Notes: generated by a model from the letters alone, not told the origin. Shown: positions 9,083-19,046, numbered from the stretch's first letter. The stretch is DNA of 64,000 nt from Algoriphagus sp. CAU 1675 (GCF_029222925.1 NZ_JARHUI010000006.1:62001-126000); one strand, 5' to 3'. Numbers and translations are program-made.

Positions 9083-12000
9083 ATGGATAGAATATTTACA
9101 AATGTCCTCCCTGCCAAAAAGAGGTTAGGACTAGGGATTATTTCCAGGAGTTGCCTTTTCGTTTTGGGCATATTCCTATTAAGCAGTATTTCTGCCCTTG
9201 CAAGACAAAACTCAAGGGAAATCAAAGGTACCGTCACTTCCCAAGCAGATGCAGCTCCTATTCCCGGGGTAGTTGTTTTGGTGAAAGGCACAAATGTGGG
9301 AACCGTGACAGATTTGGATGGAAGGTATTCCATTTCTGCTCCTTCCGGTGAATCGGTTTTGGTGTTCAGTTTAATGGGATATGAATCTCAAGAAATCCAA
9401 GTAGGTAATCAAAGCCAGATTGACCTGGTTTTGGCAGAGTCAGAATCCTTACTAGAGGAAGTGGTAGTGGTCGGATATGGAGAGCAGAAAAAGCTCAACT
9501 TAACCGGAGCCGTAGAAACGATCAAATTTGATGAGGCGGTCAACCAGCCTGTTACAAATTCTGCTCAGTTGATGTACGGCAAATTTTCCGGAGTTCAATT
9601 GACACAGTCTACAGGACTCCCCGGAAATGATGGATCTTCCATCATCATAAGAGGAATAGGTTCTTTTGGTGGAACCAATCCTTTGGTAGTCATCGACAAT
9701 ATACAATACGATGGCTTGGCAGAATTCAATAATCTAGCACCTTCCGATATAGAAAGTATTTCTGTTTTGAAGGATGCTTCAGCGTCGGCAATTTACGGAG
9801 CCCGTGGAGCAAATGGAGTTTTGGTGGTGACCACTAAAAAAGGAACCAAAGGAAAGTTTACGGTTGATTACAATAATTATTTTGGGGTTCAGAGAGTCAC
9901 GGTAGTTCCTGAATATTTGGATGGAGTAAATTATGCCCTTCTGAGAAATGAGCGTGACCGGAATGTAAATGGTCCAAATGCTCCCCTGAGATTCTCCGAG
10001 CAAGATATAGAGGCCATCCGAAATGGAACCAATCTGGAACAATTTGCAAATACCAATTGGGCAGATGTAGCACTCAGGGATGCTCCTATTCAAAATCACT
10101 ACCTTTCCTTTTCCGGAGGGACAGATCGCACTACGTTTAGACTTTCACTGGGCTATCTCAACCAAGAGGCTATTGTGAGAGGAAAGTTCAAATCGGACAG
10201 ATATAATCTCGGTATCAATCTTTCTGTTAAGCCAAACGATTGGCTTTCAGTTTCCAATGTTACCAATGCCTACTGGTCCAGATTTGAGGGTCCTGCGGGT
10301 GGTGCCAGTGCCATCACCGGAGAAACCGGAATAATCAATCAATTCCAAAGATCCTCACCGGTTGTTCCTGTGTATTATTCCAATGGAGAACTGGCAGTAG
10401 TAGATGGAGCTTACCAAAATGTGAATTTTTCTTATCCCATAAATCACGTCTTGTTTACGGGGAACTTTGGTGATTACAATAATGACAATATCAATATCAG
10501 TGAGCGAATCGGGTTAAATGCCAAAATTACCGAAGGATTGTTCTTTGAAACCAGTGGAAGTGCCATCATCAATTTTGCCAATATCTCCAATTTTCGTCCC
10601 ACATTCGCTCTGAATGACTGGGAGGGGAATGTGGTATTGCAAAATGATTTGAATTCCCTGAACAATGATCTGAATTTTAATTACCGGTTGATGAATGAAA
10701 ATATACTTCGGTATAACACTTCCATCAAAGAGTCTCATAATTTGGCTTTTATGGTCGGTCATTCCGTGATATATGACAAAGTAGACGGATTCTCCGGGTC
10801 TCTTCAAGGTTTTCCCTCCGATGCTATTCAGGAGTTTAATGGAGGGGGAGTAATCAACCCGTCTGTAAATGGAGGAGCATCTGAGGAAGCTTGGCAGTCC
10901 TTTTTTGGTAGAGTTAATTACAATTATCAGGAAAAATACCTCTTCGAAGCCAACCTAAGAAGGGATGGGTCTTCCAAATTTGGTCCTAGCAAACGATATG
11001 GTACTTTCCCTTCCCTTTCTGCAGGCTGGAACATCGGCAGAGAGAATTTTTTGCAGGGATCTGAAATGCTTTCTGAATTGAAACTTAGAGCGAGCTGGGG
11101 AATCAGCGGTAATGACCGAATTGGAAATTACATCTTTGAACAGACCTACAATACCGGATTGGACTATCACCTGGGACAGGATATTATTGTGCCTGCTGTA
11201 GCATTGACTTCTCTTGCCAATCCATTCATTACTTGGGAAAAAATCGAGCAGTTTGACATTGGGATAGACGCCTCGTTTTTCAATAATAAACTCGGTTTTA
11301 CCGCCGATTATTTTAAGAGAATCAGTTCGGATATACTCTATACCAACTTCCCGATTCCAAATACCATTGGGGTGACCAACTTAGCTGCTCAAAATGCTGC
11401 CGGGATGGAAAACAAGGGGATTGAAATGGCAGTAAACTACAGACAGAAAATAGGGAGCCTGATGATGACCCTCTCCGGTAACGTGACCAAAATGGCCGAC
11501 AATAAAGTCACCGATTTGGGTCCCGGAGGAGAGGAAACCATCAGTGGAAATACAATTATCAGAATCGGAGCTCCGTTCAATGCTTTCTTTGGGTACCAAG
11601 TTTTAGGCGTATTTCAGACCCAAGAAGAGGTAGATAATTCCCCTCAGCAATTTGGAAGCAATCTCACTGCCCCTGGAGATTTGAAATATGCTGACTTATC
11701 CGGGCCGGAGGGAGAACCGGATGGAGTAATCAATGCATTTGACCGAACTATTATAGGCAATCCTTTTCCAAAGTGGATCTATGGATTCAACGCCAACTTC
11801 TCAGTCAAAGGATTTGATGTAAACATGGTATTTCAGGGTGTGGGCAAAATCGATCGACTCTTGAATAGCAATGGTCAAACTCCAATGGAAGGGGATCGAA
11901 ACAATGCCCTGGCTTATTGGATCGATAGATGGACACCCGAAAATCCTTCCGAATCACTTCCGAGATTGGGAGGTGTGAATAATGCCGTTATCTCCTCATT

Positions 12001-12238
12001 TTATATTCAGGATATGTCCTATCTGAGACTTAGAAATCTGGAAATCGGTTATACCCTTCCTGCTTCTCTTTCCCAAAAAGCACTGTTGCAAAAAGCCAGG
12101 ATATTCTTGAGTGGTCAAAATTTGCTCACTTTCACTAAGGTGAAAAATTTTGATCCAGAACGTCAGAGAGGAGGAGGGACAGACAGAACTACTCCTTTGT
12201 ACAAAGTGATTTCTGCAGGTATCAACATCAAATTCTAA
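9083..12238 (+). CDS. SusC-like TonB-dependent outer-membrane transporter
   Basis: The 1051-residue protein imports oligosaccharides across the outer membrane using TonB energy. After a signal peptide ending around LARQ comes a carboxypeptidase-D-regulatory-like domain (about 40-125; GTVTSQADAAPIPGVVV and LMGYESQEI). The TonB box region and plug follow (EEVVVVGYGEQKK; DASASAIYGARGANGVL, a hallmark of the SusC plug), then a long beta-barrel ending in aromatic-rich strands and a terminal INIKF. A TTG at 9050 opens the same frame, but it coincides with the predicted transcript start, so ATG 9083 is preferred. It forms the uptake pair with the SusD gene 95 bp downstream. The promoter carries operator D. 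Confidence 0.96.
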   Translation: MDRIFTNVLPAKKRLGLGIISRSCLFVLGIFLLSSISALARQNSREIKGTVTSQADAAPIPGVVVLVKGTNVGTVTDLDGRYSISAPSGESVLVFSLMGYESQEIQVGNQSQIDLVLAESESLLEEVVVVGYGEQKKLNLTGAVETIKFDEAVNQPVTNSAQLMYGKFSGVQLTQSTGLPGNDGSSIIIRGIGSFGGTNPLVVIDNIQYDGLAEFNNLAPSDIESISVLKDASASAIYGARGANGVLVVTTKKGTKGKFTVDYNNYFGVQRVTVVPEYLDGVNYALLRNERDRNVNGPNAPLRFSEQDIEAIRNGTNLEQFANTNWADVALRDAPIQNHYLSFSGGTDRTTFRLSLGYLNQEAIVRGKFKSDRYNLGINLSVKPNDWLSVSNVTNAYWSRFEGPAGGASAITGETGIINQFQRSSPVVPVYYSNGELAVVDGAYQNVNFSYPINHVLFTGNFGDYNNDNINISERIGLNAKITEGLFFETSGSAIINFANISNFRPTFALNDWEGNVVLQNDLNSLNNDLNFNYRLMNENILRYNTSIKESHNLAFMVGHSVIYDKVDGFSGSLQGFPSDAIQEFNGGGVINPSVNGGASEEAWQSFFGRVNYNYQEKYLFEANLRRDGSSKFGPSKRYGTFPSLSAGWNIGRENFLQGSEMLSELKLRASWGISGNDRIGNYIFEQTYNTGLDYHLGQDIIVPAVALTSLANPFITWEKIEQFDIGIDASFFNNKLGFTADYFKRISSDILYTNFPIPNTIGVTNLAAQNAAGMENKGIEMAVNYRQKIGSLMMTLSGNVTKMADNKVTDLGPGGEETISGNTIIRIGAPFNAFFGYQVLGVFQTQEEVDNSPQQFGSNLTAPGDLKYADLSGPEGEPDGVINAFDRTIIGNPFPKWIYGFNANFSVKGFDVNMVFQGVGKIDRLLNSNGQTPMEGDRNNALAYWIDRWTPENPSESLPRLGGVNNAVISSFYIQDMSYLRLRNLEIGYTLPASLSQKALLQKARIFLSGQNLLTFTKVKNFDPERQRGGGTDRTTPLYKVISAGINIKF

Positions 12239-12333
12239 TTGATATGAAATCTAGCATGTTGAAAGCGTCAAATAGGAAGATGATTATTGACCATGCGAGA
12301 TTCCACCTGACCATTTAAACAAAAAATAAACAG

Positions 12334-13869
12334 ATGAAAAAGATATTATATATACTATGTTTCATTGGTTTGGCATCCTGCGCTGAAGATTACCTTGAGC
12401 GTGGATCTCTTACCCAGTTAGCCGAAGGTAATTTTTGGCAAAATGAAAAAGATGCCCAATTGGGACTAAATGGTGTCTATGAGGTTCTTCAGGATAGAGT
12501 ACTATATAGTGGAGGTCTCAATGAAGTGGCAGGTTTACCTTCCCATGATAGTTTTGCTGACAACACCTTCAATAATTATAAATTTGAAGGCCCGGGAAAC
12601 TTTGTGGAGGGGAGGGCAGATCCTTCTTACGGGTATTTCTTAAACTTCTGGACTTCTCTATATAAAGGAATTGCCAGGGCAAACGTTGCCATAGAAAATA
12701 TCAGCAGGATTCCTGATAGCCATATTGATCCGGAATCTCGTGCTGCATTGGTAGCGCAGGCAAGATTTCTGAGGGCATTATTCTATTTTAATTTGGCTGT
12801 TTATTTTGAAGACGTACCGCTTATCCAAAACTCTCAGACTCTGGAAGAAGCTTATGTTTCAAAAAACACGTATGAAGAGGTAAAGTCTTTTATTATCTCT
12901 GAATTGAGAATGGCTGCTGATGATTTGCCTGATTCTTATCCTGCCTCCCAATTTGGTTATGCTACTAGGGGAGCGGCCCTTTCCTTACTTGCGAGATTTG
13001 AGCTGTATAATAAAAACTACGGTGAAGTACTGAGGCTGACATCTGAAATCATGGGGTTGGGATATGAACTTCATCCAGACTATGGTCAATTATTTACCGA
13101 AGCAGGAGAGCAGTCCAAGGAAATTGTCTTTTCAGTTCGATTTATTCAAGATCAATCCAATAATGGAGAGACTTTCTCGGCCACTTATCTAGGAATTCCT
13201 AAGGTAAATATTCAACCCATGCCCAACATGGTGAACGCATATCTGTGTATTGACGGACTTCCGATAACAGAATCTCCTCTTTACAATGCTGCTAAGAAAA
13301 ATGAAAACAGGGACCCCCGTTTAACTTCATCTGTCTATTTTGAAGGAGATATCTTTCTTAAATATCTGAATCGGCCTTTTAGGGGTAATACAGCGACTAA
13401 GTTTGGTTTGAAAAAATATGTCAGGGATGACCAGTCTCCAGACGGAATAGGACCAGCATCTCCGGGAGGTCAGGATTTTTATCTCATTCGCTATGCGGAA
13501 GTACTTCTGATGAGAGCTGAGGCTTTGGTTGAGTCAGGCCAGTTTTCGGAGGTTTATACACTGTTGGATCAATTGAGGGAAAGAGCAGGAATGCCAACTG
13601 TCACAGAGGTAAATGGTACTGGTTTAAGCCAGGAGGAACTCCTCGATATGGTGAAGTTGGAAAGAAGGGTCGAATTAGCATTTGAGGGATTAAGATTCTT
13701 TGATGTAAAGCGCTGGGGGGAAGTGGAGGCAGCTTACGCGAGGGCAAAGGCTGACCCTGTTGGTCCTTACAATCCGGTATACAGAGGAAGACAATCTGAG
13801 GTTTTTGCAATTCCTCAATCTGAAATCGATGCCAATTCCAATTTGATCCAGAATCCTGTTTGGAATTAA
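12334..13869 (+). CDS. SusD/RagB family surface glycan-binding lipoprotein
   Basis: The 511-residue lipoprotein begins MKKILYILCFIGLASC, with Cys16 as the lipidated residue. TPR-like helices typical of SusD follow (ARFLRALFYFNLAVYFEDVP near residue 150) and the C-terminal signature with LLMRAEAL, ERRVELAFEGLRFFDVKRW and AIPQSEID. SusD proteins sit on the cell surface as a lid on the SusC barrel and hand glycans to it. It follows susC in the same orientation and is expected to be co-transcribed. The ligand cannot be told from sequence. Confidence 0.96.
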   Translation: MKKILYILCFIGLASCAEDYLERGSLTQLAEGNFWQNEKDAQLGLNGVYEVLQDRVLYSGGLNEVAGLPSHDSFADNTFNNYKFEGPGNFVEGRADPSYGYFLNFWTSLYKGIARANVAIENISRIPDSHIDPESRAALVAQARFLRALFYFNLAVYFEDVPLIQNSQTLEEAYVSKNTYEEVKSFIISELRMAADDLPDSYPASQFGYATRGAALSLLARFELYNKNYGEVLRLTSEIMGLGYELHPDYGQLFTEAGEQSKEIVFSVRFIQDQSNNGETFSATYLGIPKVNIQPMPNMVNAYLCIDGLPITESPLYNAAKKNENRDPRLTSSVYFEGDIFLKYLNRPFRGNTATKFGLKKYVRDDQSPDGIGPASPGGQDFYLIRYAEVLLMRAEALVESGQFSEVYTLLDQLRERAGMPTVTEVNGTGLSQEELLDMVKLERRVELAFEGLRFFDVKRWGEVEAAYARAKADPVGPYNPVYRGRQSEVFAIPQSEIDANSNLIQNPVWN

Positions 13870-13908
13870 TCCCGTGCCAAGGTTATAAATAGGGTAGATT
13901 GGGTTAAT

Positions 13909-13936
13909 CACTCCCATCTTTATAAAGGTGGGGGTG
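13909..13936 (+). other. Stable hairpin between susD and the downstream sulfatase
   Basis: CACTCCCATCTT (13909-13920) pairs with AAGGTGGGGGTG (13925-13936) across a TATA loop, 12 pairs including two G-T. No clean T-run follows (next bases GTTCCTTTTAG), so full termination is doubtful. It may lower transcription of the downstream enzyme genes relative to susCD, or protect the susCD mRNA 3' end. Confidence 0.6.
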
Positions 13937-13956
13937 GTTCCTTTTAGCATTTAAAA

Positions 13957-15369
13957 ATGAAAAATCTAATTTGTCTAGCATTAATTCTGTTTTGGGAAAA
14001 TTACGCCTTTGCCCAAATAAGGCCTGCATTGGAAAGGCCAAACATTATAGTCATACTTACTGATGACCAGGGGTATGCAGATGTTGGCTTCAACGGGAGC
14101 AAGGATATTTCTACTCCGGGGATAGATCGAATAGCTAATGATGGAGTGGTATTCAAATCAGGATATGTTTCTTATGCCGTTTGTGGTCCAAGCAGGGCAG
14201 GTTTGATCACAGGAAGGTATCAAGACAGATTTGGTTTTTCCCGAAATCCATTATTGGCTCCCAAAGATTCCACAATGGGACTTCCCTTAAGTGAAGAAAC
14301 CATCGCTGATCTATTGAAAAGGGCCGGATACAAGACAGGCGCAATTGGTAAATGGCACTTAGGAGCTCATCCTAGCCTAGTTCCCAACCGTCGGGGCTTT
14401 GATGAGTTTTTTGGTTTTCTCTCAGGAGGGCATCACTATTTCCCGGAAAAATGGACTCTTGAAGACCTTTCGGAAGCGAAGACCCAGTTTGATGGGTATC
14501 GTACGAAGCTTCTTAAAAATGAGGTTAGGGTTGATGAGCAGGAATATCTTACAGATGCTTTTTCCCGGGAAGCTTTGAACTTCATCAAGACAAATCAGGC
14601 TCATCCATTCTTCCTGTATTTGGCATACAATGCCCCTCATACCCCGATGCAGGCCACCGAAAAGTACCTCAGCAGATTTCCGCATATTCAGGATCCTAAG
14701 AGGAAAACATACGCCGCTATGGTGAGTGCTGTTGACGATGGAGTTGATGCTTTGTTGGATCTGTTGAAAGAGCTTGAAATAGAAGAAAATACCATCGTTT
14801 TTTTTCTCTCTGATAACGGAGGGCCGACCAAAGATAATGCCTCAAATAATCAACCCTTGAGAGGATTTAAGGGGGATTTCTTTGAGGGAGGAGTTAGGGT
14901 TCCTTTTGCCATGCAATGGAAAGGACAAATCCCTGGAGGGCAAATATTCGATTCTCCGGTAATTTCTCTAGATATTTTTGCAACTGCGGCCTCAGTTTCA
15001 AAAGTCCAGCCCAAGCATGATTTGGATGGAGTGGATTTAATCCCATTTCTAAAGGGACAAAAACAAGGTGTACCCCATGAGGAACTTTATTGGAGAAATT
15101 TCGATGCCAACCGCTTCGCGATGCGTGCTGCAGATTCAAAGATTATCCTTCAGAGCAATCAAAATTTCCTTTTTGATTTAGGTAGGGATATCTCTGAATC
15201 ACAAAACAGATTTTCCATCCAGGAAGATTTAGCAAGAAGACTCGCAGAAAAGGTAGAAGTCTGGAAAAAGCAATTGATGGACCCCATATTCTTGGGCTTG
15301 TTACAGGATGCTGAATATAGCCGATTAAATCCAGATCGATTTACTCAGTCTTCAAAGGAGGATAATTAA
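13957..15369 (+). CDS. Secreted sulfatase, type I
   Basis: The 470-residue sulfatase has a signal peptide (cleavage near AFAQ, residue 20), the metal site in IIVILTDDQGYADVG, and the signature CGPSR with catalytic Cys76, which must be converted to formylglycine by a maturase not present in this window. GKWHLG and LSDNGGPTKDN complete the active-site motifs, and the length is normal for the family. The ATG is 20 bp after the intergenic hairpin. Its stop is followed almost at once by the beta-helix gene, so the two are probably co-transcribed. It differs clearly in sequence from the sulfatase at 17149-18708, suggesting a different sulfate position. Confidence 0.95.
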   Translation: MKNLICLALILFWENYAFAQIRPALERPNIIVILTDDQGYADVGFNGSKDISTPGIDRIANDGVVFKSGYVSYAVCGPSRAGLITGRYQDRFGFSRNPLLAPKDSTMGLPLSEETIADLLKRAGYKTGAIGKWHLGAHPSLVPNRRGFDEFFGFLSGGHHYFPEKWTLEDLSEAKTQFDGYRTKLLKNEVRVDEQEYLTDAFSREALNFIKTNQAHPFFLYLAYNAPHTPMQATEKYLSRFPHIQDPKRKTYAAMVSAVDDGVDALLDLLKELEIEENTIVFFLSDNGGPTKDNASNNQPLRGFKGDFFEGGVRVPFAMQWKGQIPGGQIFDSPVISLDIFATAASVSKVQPKHDLDGVDLIPFLKGQKQGVPHEELYWRNFDANRFAMRAADSKIILQSNQNFLFDLGRDISESQNRFSIQEDLARRLAEKVEVWKKQLMDPIFLGLLQDAEYSRLNPDRFTQSSKEDN

Positions 15370-15402
15370 TTCGTGTTTTCATTTTTAACAGAATTCATTG
15401 CC

Positions 15403-17130
15403 ATGAATTTTATCACAAGACCTAAATCCATATTTGGGATTCTGCTGCTCTTTTTTTCAATTCCATTGGCTAATGCCACAGATTACTATTTCCATCCCAG
15501 GCTTGGGAAAGACAGTAACTCTGGACTTGCCAGAAAAGATGCATTTCGCACGCTGGAAAAAGTAAAGTCATTGAGGCTACAGGAGGGTGACAGAATCCTG
15601 CTTGCTGCAGGAGAGGTTTTTGAAGGGAGCTTGGAGATTGTTGGTTTTCAGGGAAGTGCAGAACATCCACTGGTAATTGATTCTTACTTTGATAATGCAA
15701 TTTCTGAATTCCCTAAGGCTAAAATTAATGCAAAGGGGTACTTGAACGGCATACTGATCGAGAATTCCAATTTTGTCAATGTCCAAAATCTGGAGATCAC
15801 TGCGGAGGGCTATGGGACAATGCTCGCAATAGGCTCTATGCGGGTGGGAGTCATGATCCGCTCTGCCAATAACCATGGGGTAAAAGGAATTACCTTGGAT
15901 GGTTTGAAGATTTCCAGGGTTTTCTTTGAAGAAAAGGAAGTAAAACGAAGCGCCGAAGAAGTCAAGACTGCAAATGGAACCCAGCGCTATGGCTGGGGGA
16001 TTCGTGTCATAAATCAATCAGACAATGAATTCATTGAAGAGATCGAGATTTTGAATTCGGAAATCTCTGATGTAAGTCATACGGGCATCAAGCTTACCGG
16101 ATCTCCAAATCAAAATATCAGAAGAGTCAGGATCCTTGGAAATACTCTCAATAAAACAGGTGGACCTGGCATTCAAATGTCAGGGGTCAAATTTGTACAT
16201 GTTGCAGATAATACTGTGACCTATTCTGGTTCAGCAGATGACAGTCGAAAATGGGGTAGGGGAAGTGGTCTCTGGACCTGGGGATCCTCCATGGTTTTGA
16301 TCGAAAAAAACAAATTTTTGTATGCCAATGGACCCGGAGATTCAGCCGGTGCCCATATCGATTTTAATTGTGACAATATTGTGCTCCAGTATAACATCAG
16401 TGCCTACAATGCTGGGGGATTTATAGAAGTTTTGGGCAATAATTACAATTGTGCCTATCGATATAATATCTCTGTCAATGATGGACATAGAGTAAAAGGA
16501 AAGGATGGGGCTTTTCAAGAAGGCAAAATATTTTGGCTCAGCGGATATCAGGGTGAGAAAAGACCAAGAAAAGGTCCCGTGAACTCTTATTTCTACAACA
16601 ACACCATTTTTGTTTCGGAGGATTTGGTAGCTAAAATTGCCATTGATAATCGTTCGAGTGGGATTTTATTGGCAAATAACATTTTTTATATTCAAGGAAA
16701 GACCGAGCAGGTATCTGGTGATCAATACCTTCCTGATGATAGTTCGGAAAGAAAAATAGAACATGTTTTTTTTAAGAATAACCTTTTTCTGAAACAAAAT
16801 ACCTGGCCTGAGCAAGCCATAATTCAGTCGGAAGAAAGCCGATTTGGAGATCCTCAATTTTCCAATCCAGGTGGATTAAATCCTGAGGATTACATACCCT
16901 TTAACCTCAAATTGGTTCAAGAGGGAATTCCCATAAGAAAGCTTTCAGATGATGCTTTTGGATTGCCAGGGGGGCTTGAAATGGAAACTGATTTTCTGGG
17001 CAATCCAATTCAGGGAAACCCTGGCATTGGAGCGATTCAGGTTGATCCAAGTCGTTTAGAGCAACAACTGAAAGGACCCCAGAGAAAATTATCAAACTCA
17101 AAAATGACTCAAAGACCGATTAAACAATAA
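15403..17130 (+). CDS. Secreted right-handed parallel beta-helix protein, putative polysaccharide lyase or hydrolase
   Basis: The 575-residue protein has a signal peptide (start ATG 15403; a GTG at 15373 opens the same frame but adds residues before a good signal sequence). It opens with DYYFHPRLGKDSNSGL and GDRILLAAGEVFEGSL, typical of the first coils of pectate-lyase-like parallel beta-helix enzymes. Repeated strands with NNHG, NQSDNEF, GSPNQNI and NNTIF turns follow. Families with this fold include PL6 and other lyases, GH28 and iota-carrageenases; no motif lets me choose one. Lying between two sulfatases, it probably cuts the same sulfated or uronic-acid glycan. Confidence 0.8.
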   Translation: MNFITRPKSIFGILLLFFSIPLANATDYYFHPRLGKDSNSGLARKDAFRTLEKVKSLRLQEGDRILLAAGEVFEGSLEIVGFQGSAEHPLVIDSYFDNAISEFPKAKINAKGYLNGILIENSNFVNVQNLEITAEGYGTMLAIGSMRVGVMIRSANNHGVKGITLDGLKISRVFFEEKEVKRSAEEVKTANGTQRYGWGIRVINQSDNEFIEEIEILNSEISDVSHTGIKLTGSPNQNIRRVRILGNTLNKTGGPGIQMSGVKFVHVADNTVTYSGSADDSRKWGRGSGLWTWGSSMVLIEKNKFLYANGPGDSAGAHIDFNCDNIVLQYNISAYNAGGFIEVLGNNYNCAYRYNISVNDGHRVKGKDGAFQEGKIFWLSGYQGEKRPRKGPVNSYFYNNTIFVSEDLVAKIAIDNRSSGILLANNIFYIQGKTEQVSGDQYLPDDSSERKIEHVFFKNNLFLKQNTWPEQAIIQSEESRFGDPQFSNPGGLNPEDYIPFNLKLVQEGIPIRKLSDDAFGLPGGLEMETDFLGNPIQGNPGIGAIQVDPSRLEQQLKGPQRKLSNSKMTQRPIKQ

Positions 17131-17148
17131 ACCTAATCCCCAACAAAG

Positions 17149-18708
17149 ATGAAGAAAACGAATCCTTTTGCTTGGCTGCTTTGCTCGATTGCTGCTTTTT
17201 TTATCCTAAGCTGTTCCCAAGCTCCAGTACAGGAGGAAAAGCCTGATCAAAAGCCCAATATTGTTTTTATTTACCTGGATGATCTGGGCTATGGAGATGT
17301 AAGTGCTTACCAAGCCGGAACGCTTCAAACCCCAAATATGGATCGCTTGGCAAATGGGGGAGTTCGGTTTACCAATGGATATGCCTCTTCTGCAACCTGT
17401 ACACCCAGTAGATATGCCATCCTAACAGGTACCTATCCTTGGAGAAATCAAAACGCAAAAATTCTACCCGGAACAGCTCCCTTGCTGATTGATACAACCC
17501 AGCTGACCCTTCCAAAATTATTGAAGGAGGTAGGATATCATACGGCCGTTGTTGGGAAATGGCATTTAGGATTGGGCTTGGGAAATGTTGACTGGAACCA
17601 GGAAATCAGCCCAGGCCCCAACCAGGTAGGATTCGATTATTCTCATATCATGGCGGCTACACAGGACCGAGTCCCCACTGTTTATATTGAAAATGGAAAT
17701 GTGGTCAATTTGGACCCCAATGATCCTATTCAGGTAGATTACGATCAAAATTTTGAAGGGGAGCCTACAGCCCTGACCAACCCGGAATTGTTGACTATGA
17801 AATGGCACCATGGACATAATAACAGCATTGTCAATGGAATTCCAAGAATCGGATTTATGAAAGGAGGTCATAGTGCCAAATGGAGTGATGTCGATATGGC
17901 TGACCATTTTCTGGCAAAGGCCCAGGCTTATGTCAGAGAAAAAGGGAATTCGGACAAACCGTTTTTCCTGTTTTATGCACTCCAGCAGCCACACGTTCCT
18001 CGTACTCCCCATCCGAGATTTGCAGGGAAATCCGGTATGGGTCCTAGAGGAGATGTGATTTTGGAAGCGGATTGGGTTATTGGAGAATTTTTGAAGACGC
18101 TCGAAGATGAAGGATTGTTGGAGAATACCTTGATTTTTTTATCCAGCGATAATGGCCCTGTTTTGAATGATGGATATTTTGATGATGCTGTTGAGAAACT
18201 AGGTGACCATACTCCGGCCGGACCTTTCAGGGGTGGCAAGTATTCGCTCTTTGAAGCCGGAACTAGGGTTCCTTTTGTTGCGTATTGGAAAGGGAAAATC
18301 CAGCCCGGTGTGTCCACTGCCTTGGTAACACAGATTGATTTGCTCTCTTCTTTGGCAGCTTTAGTGGGTAGTGATAAGAAAACATTGGACAGTCAGAATC
18401 TAATGAATGCTTTTCTAGGTAATAGTCAGCAGGGAAGGGATGCCTTTGTCTTGGAGGCCTATACCAAAACGGCCCTTCGCTCTGGGGATTGGGTGATGAT
18501 TCCTCCTTATCCTGGGCCAGCAATAGAAAAAAATGTGAATATCGAGATGGGTAATTCCCCGGAGTATCAGTTGTACAATTTGAGAGAGGACCCTGGACAA
18601 CAAAATAATCTAGCTGAATCAAATCCTGATAAACTCCAAGAAATGATCAGTTTGTTTGAAAACATCAGAGGCGATAATAGCAAAATTGAACAAGTAGAAC
18701 TGAAATAA
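17149..18708 (+). CDS. Sulfatase lipoprotein, type I
   Basis: The 519-residue sulfatase has a lipoprotein signal (FFILSC, Cys22). The metal-binding PNIVFIYLDDLGYGD is followed by signature CTPSR with catalytic Cys84, then GKWHLGLGLG, QQPHVPRTPHPRF and LSSDNGPVLNDG. The C-terminal part ends with the usual LYNLREDPGQQNNLAE stretch. It is the last gene of the PUL on this side, 18 bp after the beta-helix gene and just before a strong terminator, so it closes the operon. Expected location is the periplasm or an outer-membrane-anchored position. Confidence 0.96.
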   Translation: MKKTNPFAWLLCSIAAFFILSCSQAPVQEEKPDQKPNIVFIYLDDLGYGDVSAYQAGTLQTPNMDRLANGGVRFTNGYASSATCTPSRYAILTGTYPWRNQNAKILPGTAPLLIDTTQLTLPKLLKEVGYHTAVVGKWHLGLGLGNVDWNQEISPGPNQVGFDYSHIMAATQDRVPTVYIENGNVVNLDPNDPIQVDYDQNFEGEPTALTNPELLTMKWHHGHNNSIVNGIPRIGFMKGGHSAKWSDVDMADHFLAKAQAYVREKGNSDKPFFLFYALQQPHVPRTPHPRFAGKSGMGPRGDVILEADWVIGEFLKTLEDEGLLENTLIFLSSDNGPVLNDGYFDDAVEKLGDHTPAGPFRGGKYSLFEAGTRVPFVAYWKGKIQPGVSTALVTQIDLLSSLAALVGSDKKTLDSQNLMNAFLGNSQQGRDAFVLEAYTKTALRSGDWVMIPPYPGPAIEKNVNIEMGNSPEYQLYNLREDPGQQNNLAESNPDKLQEMISLFENIRGDNSKIEQVELK

Positions 18709-18716
18709 TTAACAGG

Positions 18717-18758
18717 CAAAGAGCTTAGAAACCGGTTTTCTAGGCTCTTTGTCTTTTA
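18717..18758 (+). terminator. Rho-independent terminator ending the PUL operon
   Basis: CAAAGAGCTTAGAAA (18717-18731) pairs with TTTCTAGGCTCTTTG (18737-18751) with one G-T pair and a five-base loop, followed by TCTTTTA. It marks the end of the polysaccharide locus. Confidence 0.85.
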
Positions 18759-19038
18759 TGATAATCTTTTAAGGTCTGGTTAATTTAAAAGGTTTTATGT
18801 GAATGCTTTCTTCTAAAATAGAACAGGTTTGGCCAGAGGCACATTCAAGTTGAATATCAGCTGAATTACTCATCATTAAGCAAGATTTCCTTGCTGAAAA
18901 AAACACGTTGACGTTTCGAAAATGGGTTGAATCAAATCTCTTTTTAAAGATTCAAGACCAAAAACCCTGTAATTTTTGAATTAGAGATGAACCTGTCTTC
19001 ATGTGGTAGATTTGGAACCTTTTCAGGTCTTTTTTCCT
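18759..19038. other. Intergenic stretch with one doubtful 34-codon ORF
   Basis: No standard gene is seen. On the minus strand 18873-18769 reads as a 34-codon ORF (start MSNSADIQLECASGQTC, stop TAA) with two cysteines. I do not recognise it, and its length alone is not significant. The remainder is AT-rich. Confidence 0.3.
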
Positions 19039-19046
19039 TACCTTTG
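19039..19046 (+). promoter_or_regulatory. -7 box for rimO
   Basis: TACCTTTG is a perfect TAnnTTTG element 23 bp before the GTG start of rimO. A TTTG at 19011-19014 could be the -33 element, though the 24-bp spacing is a little long. Confidence 0.5.
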
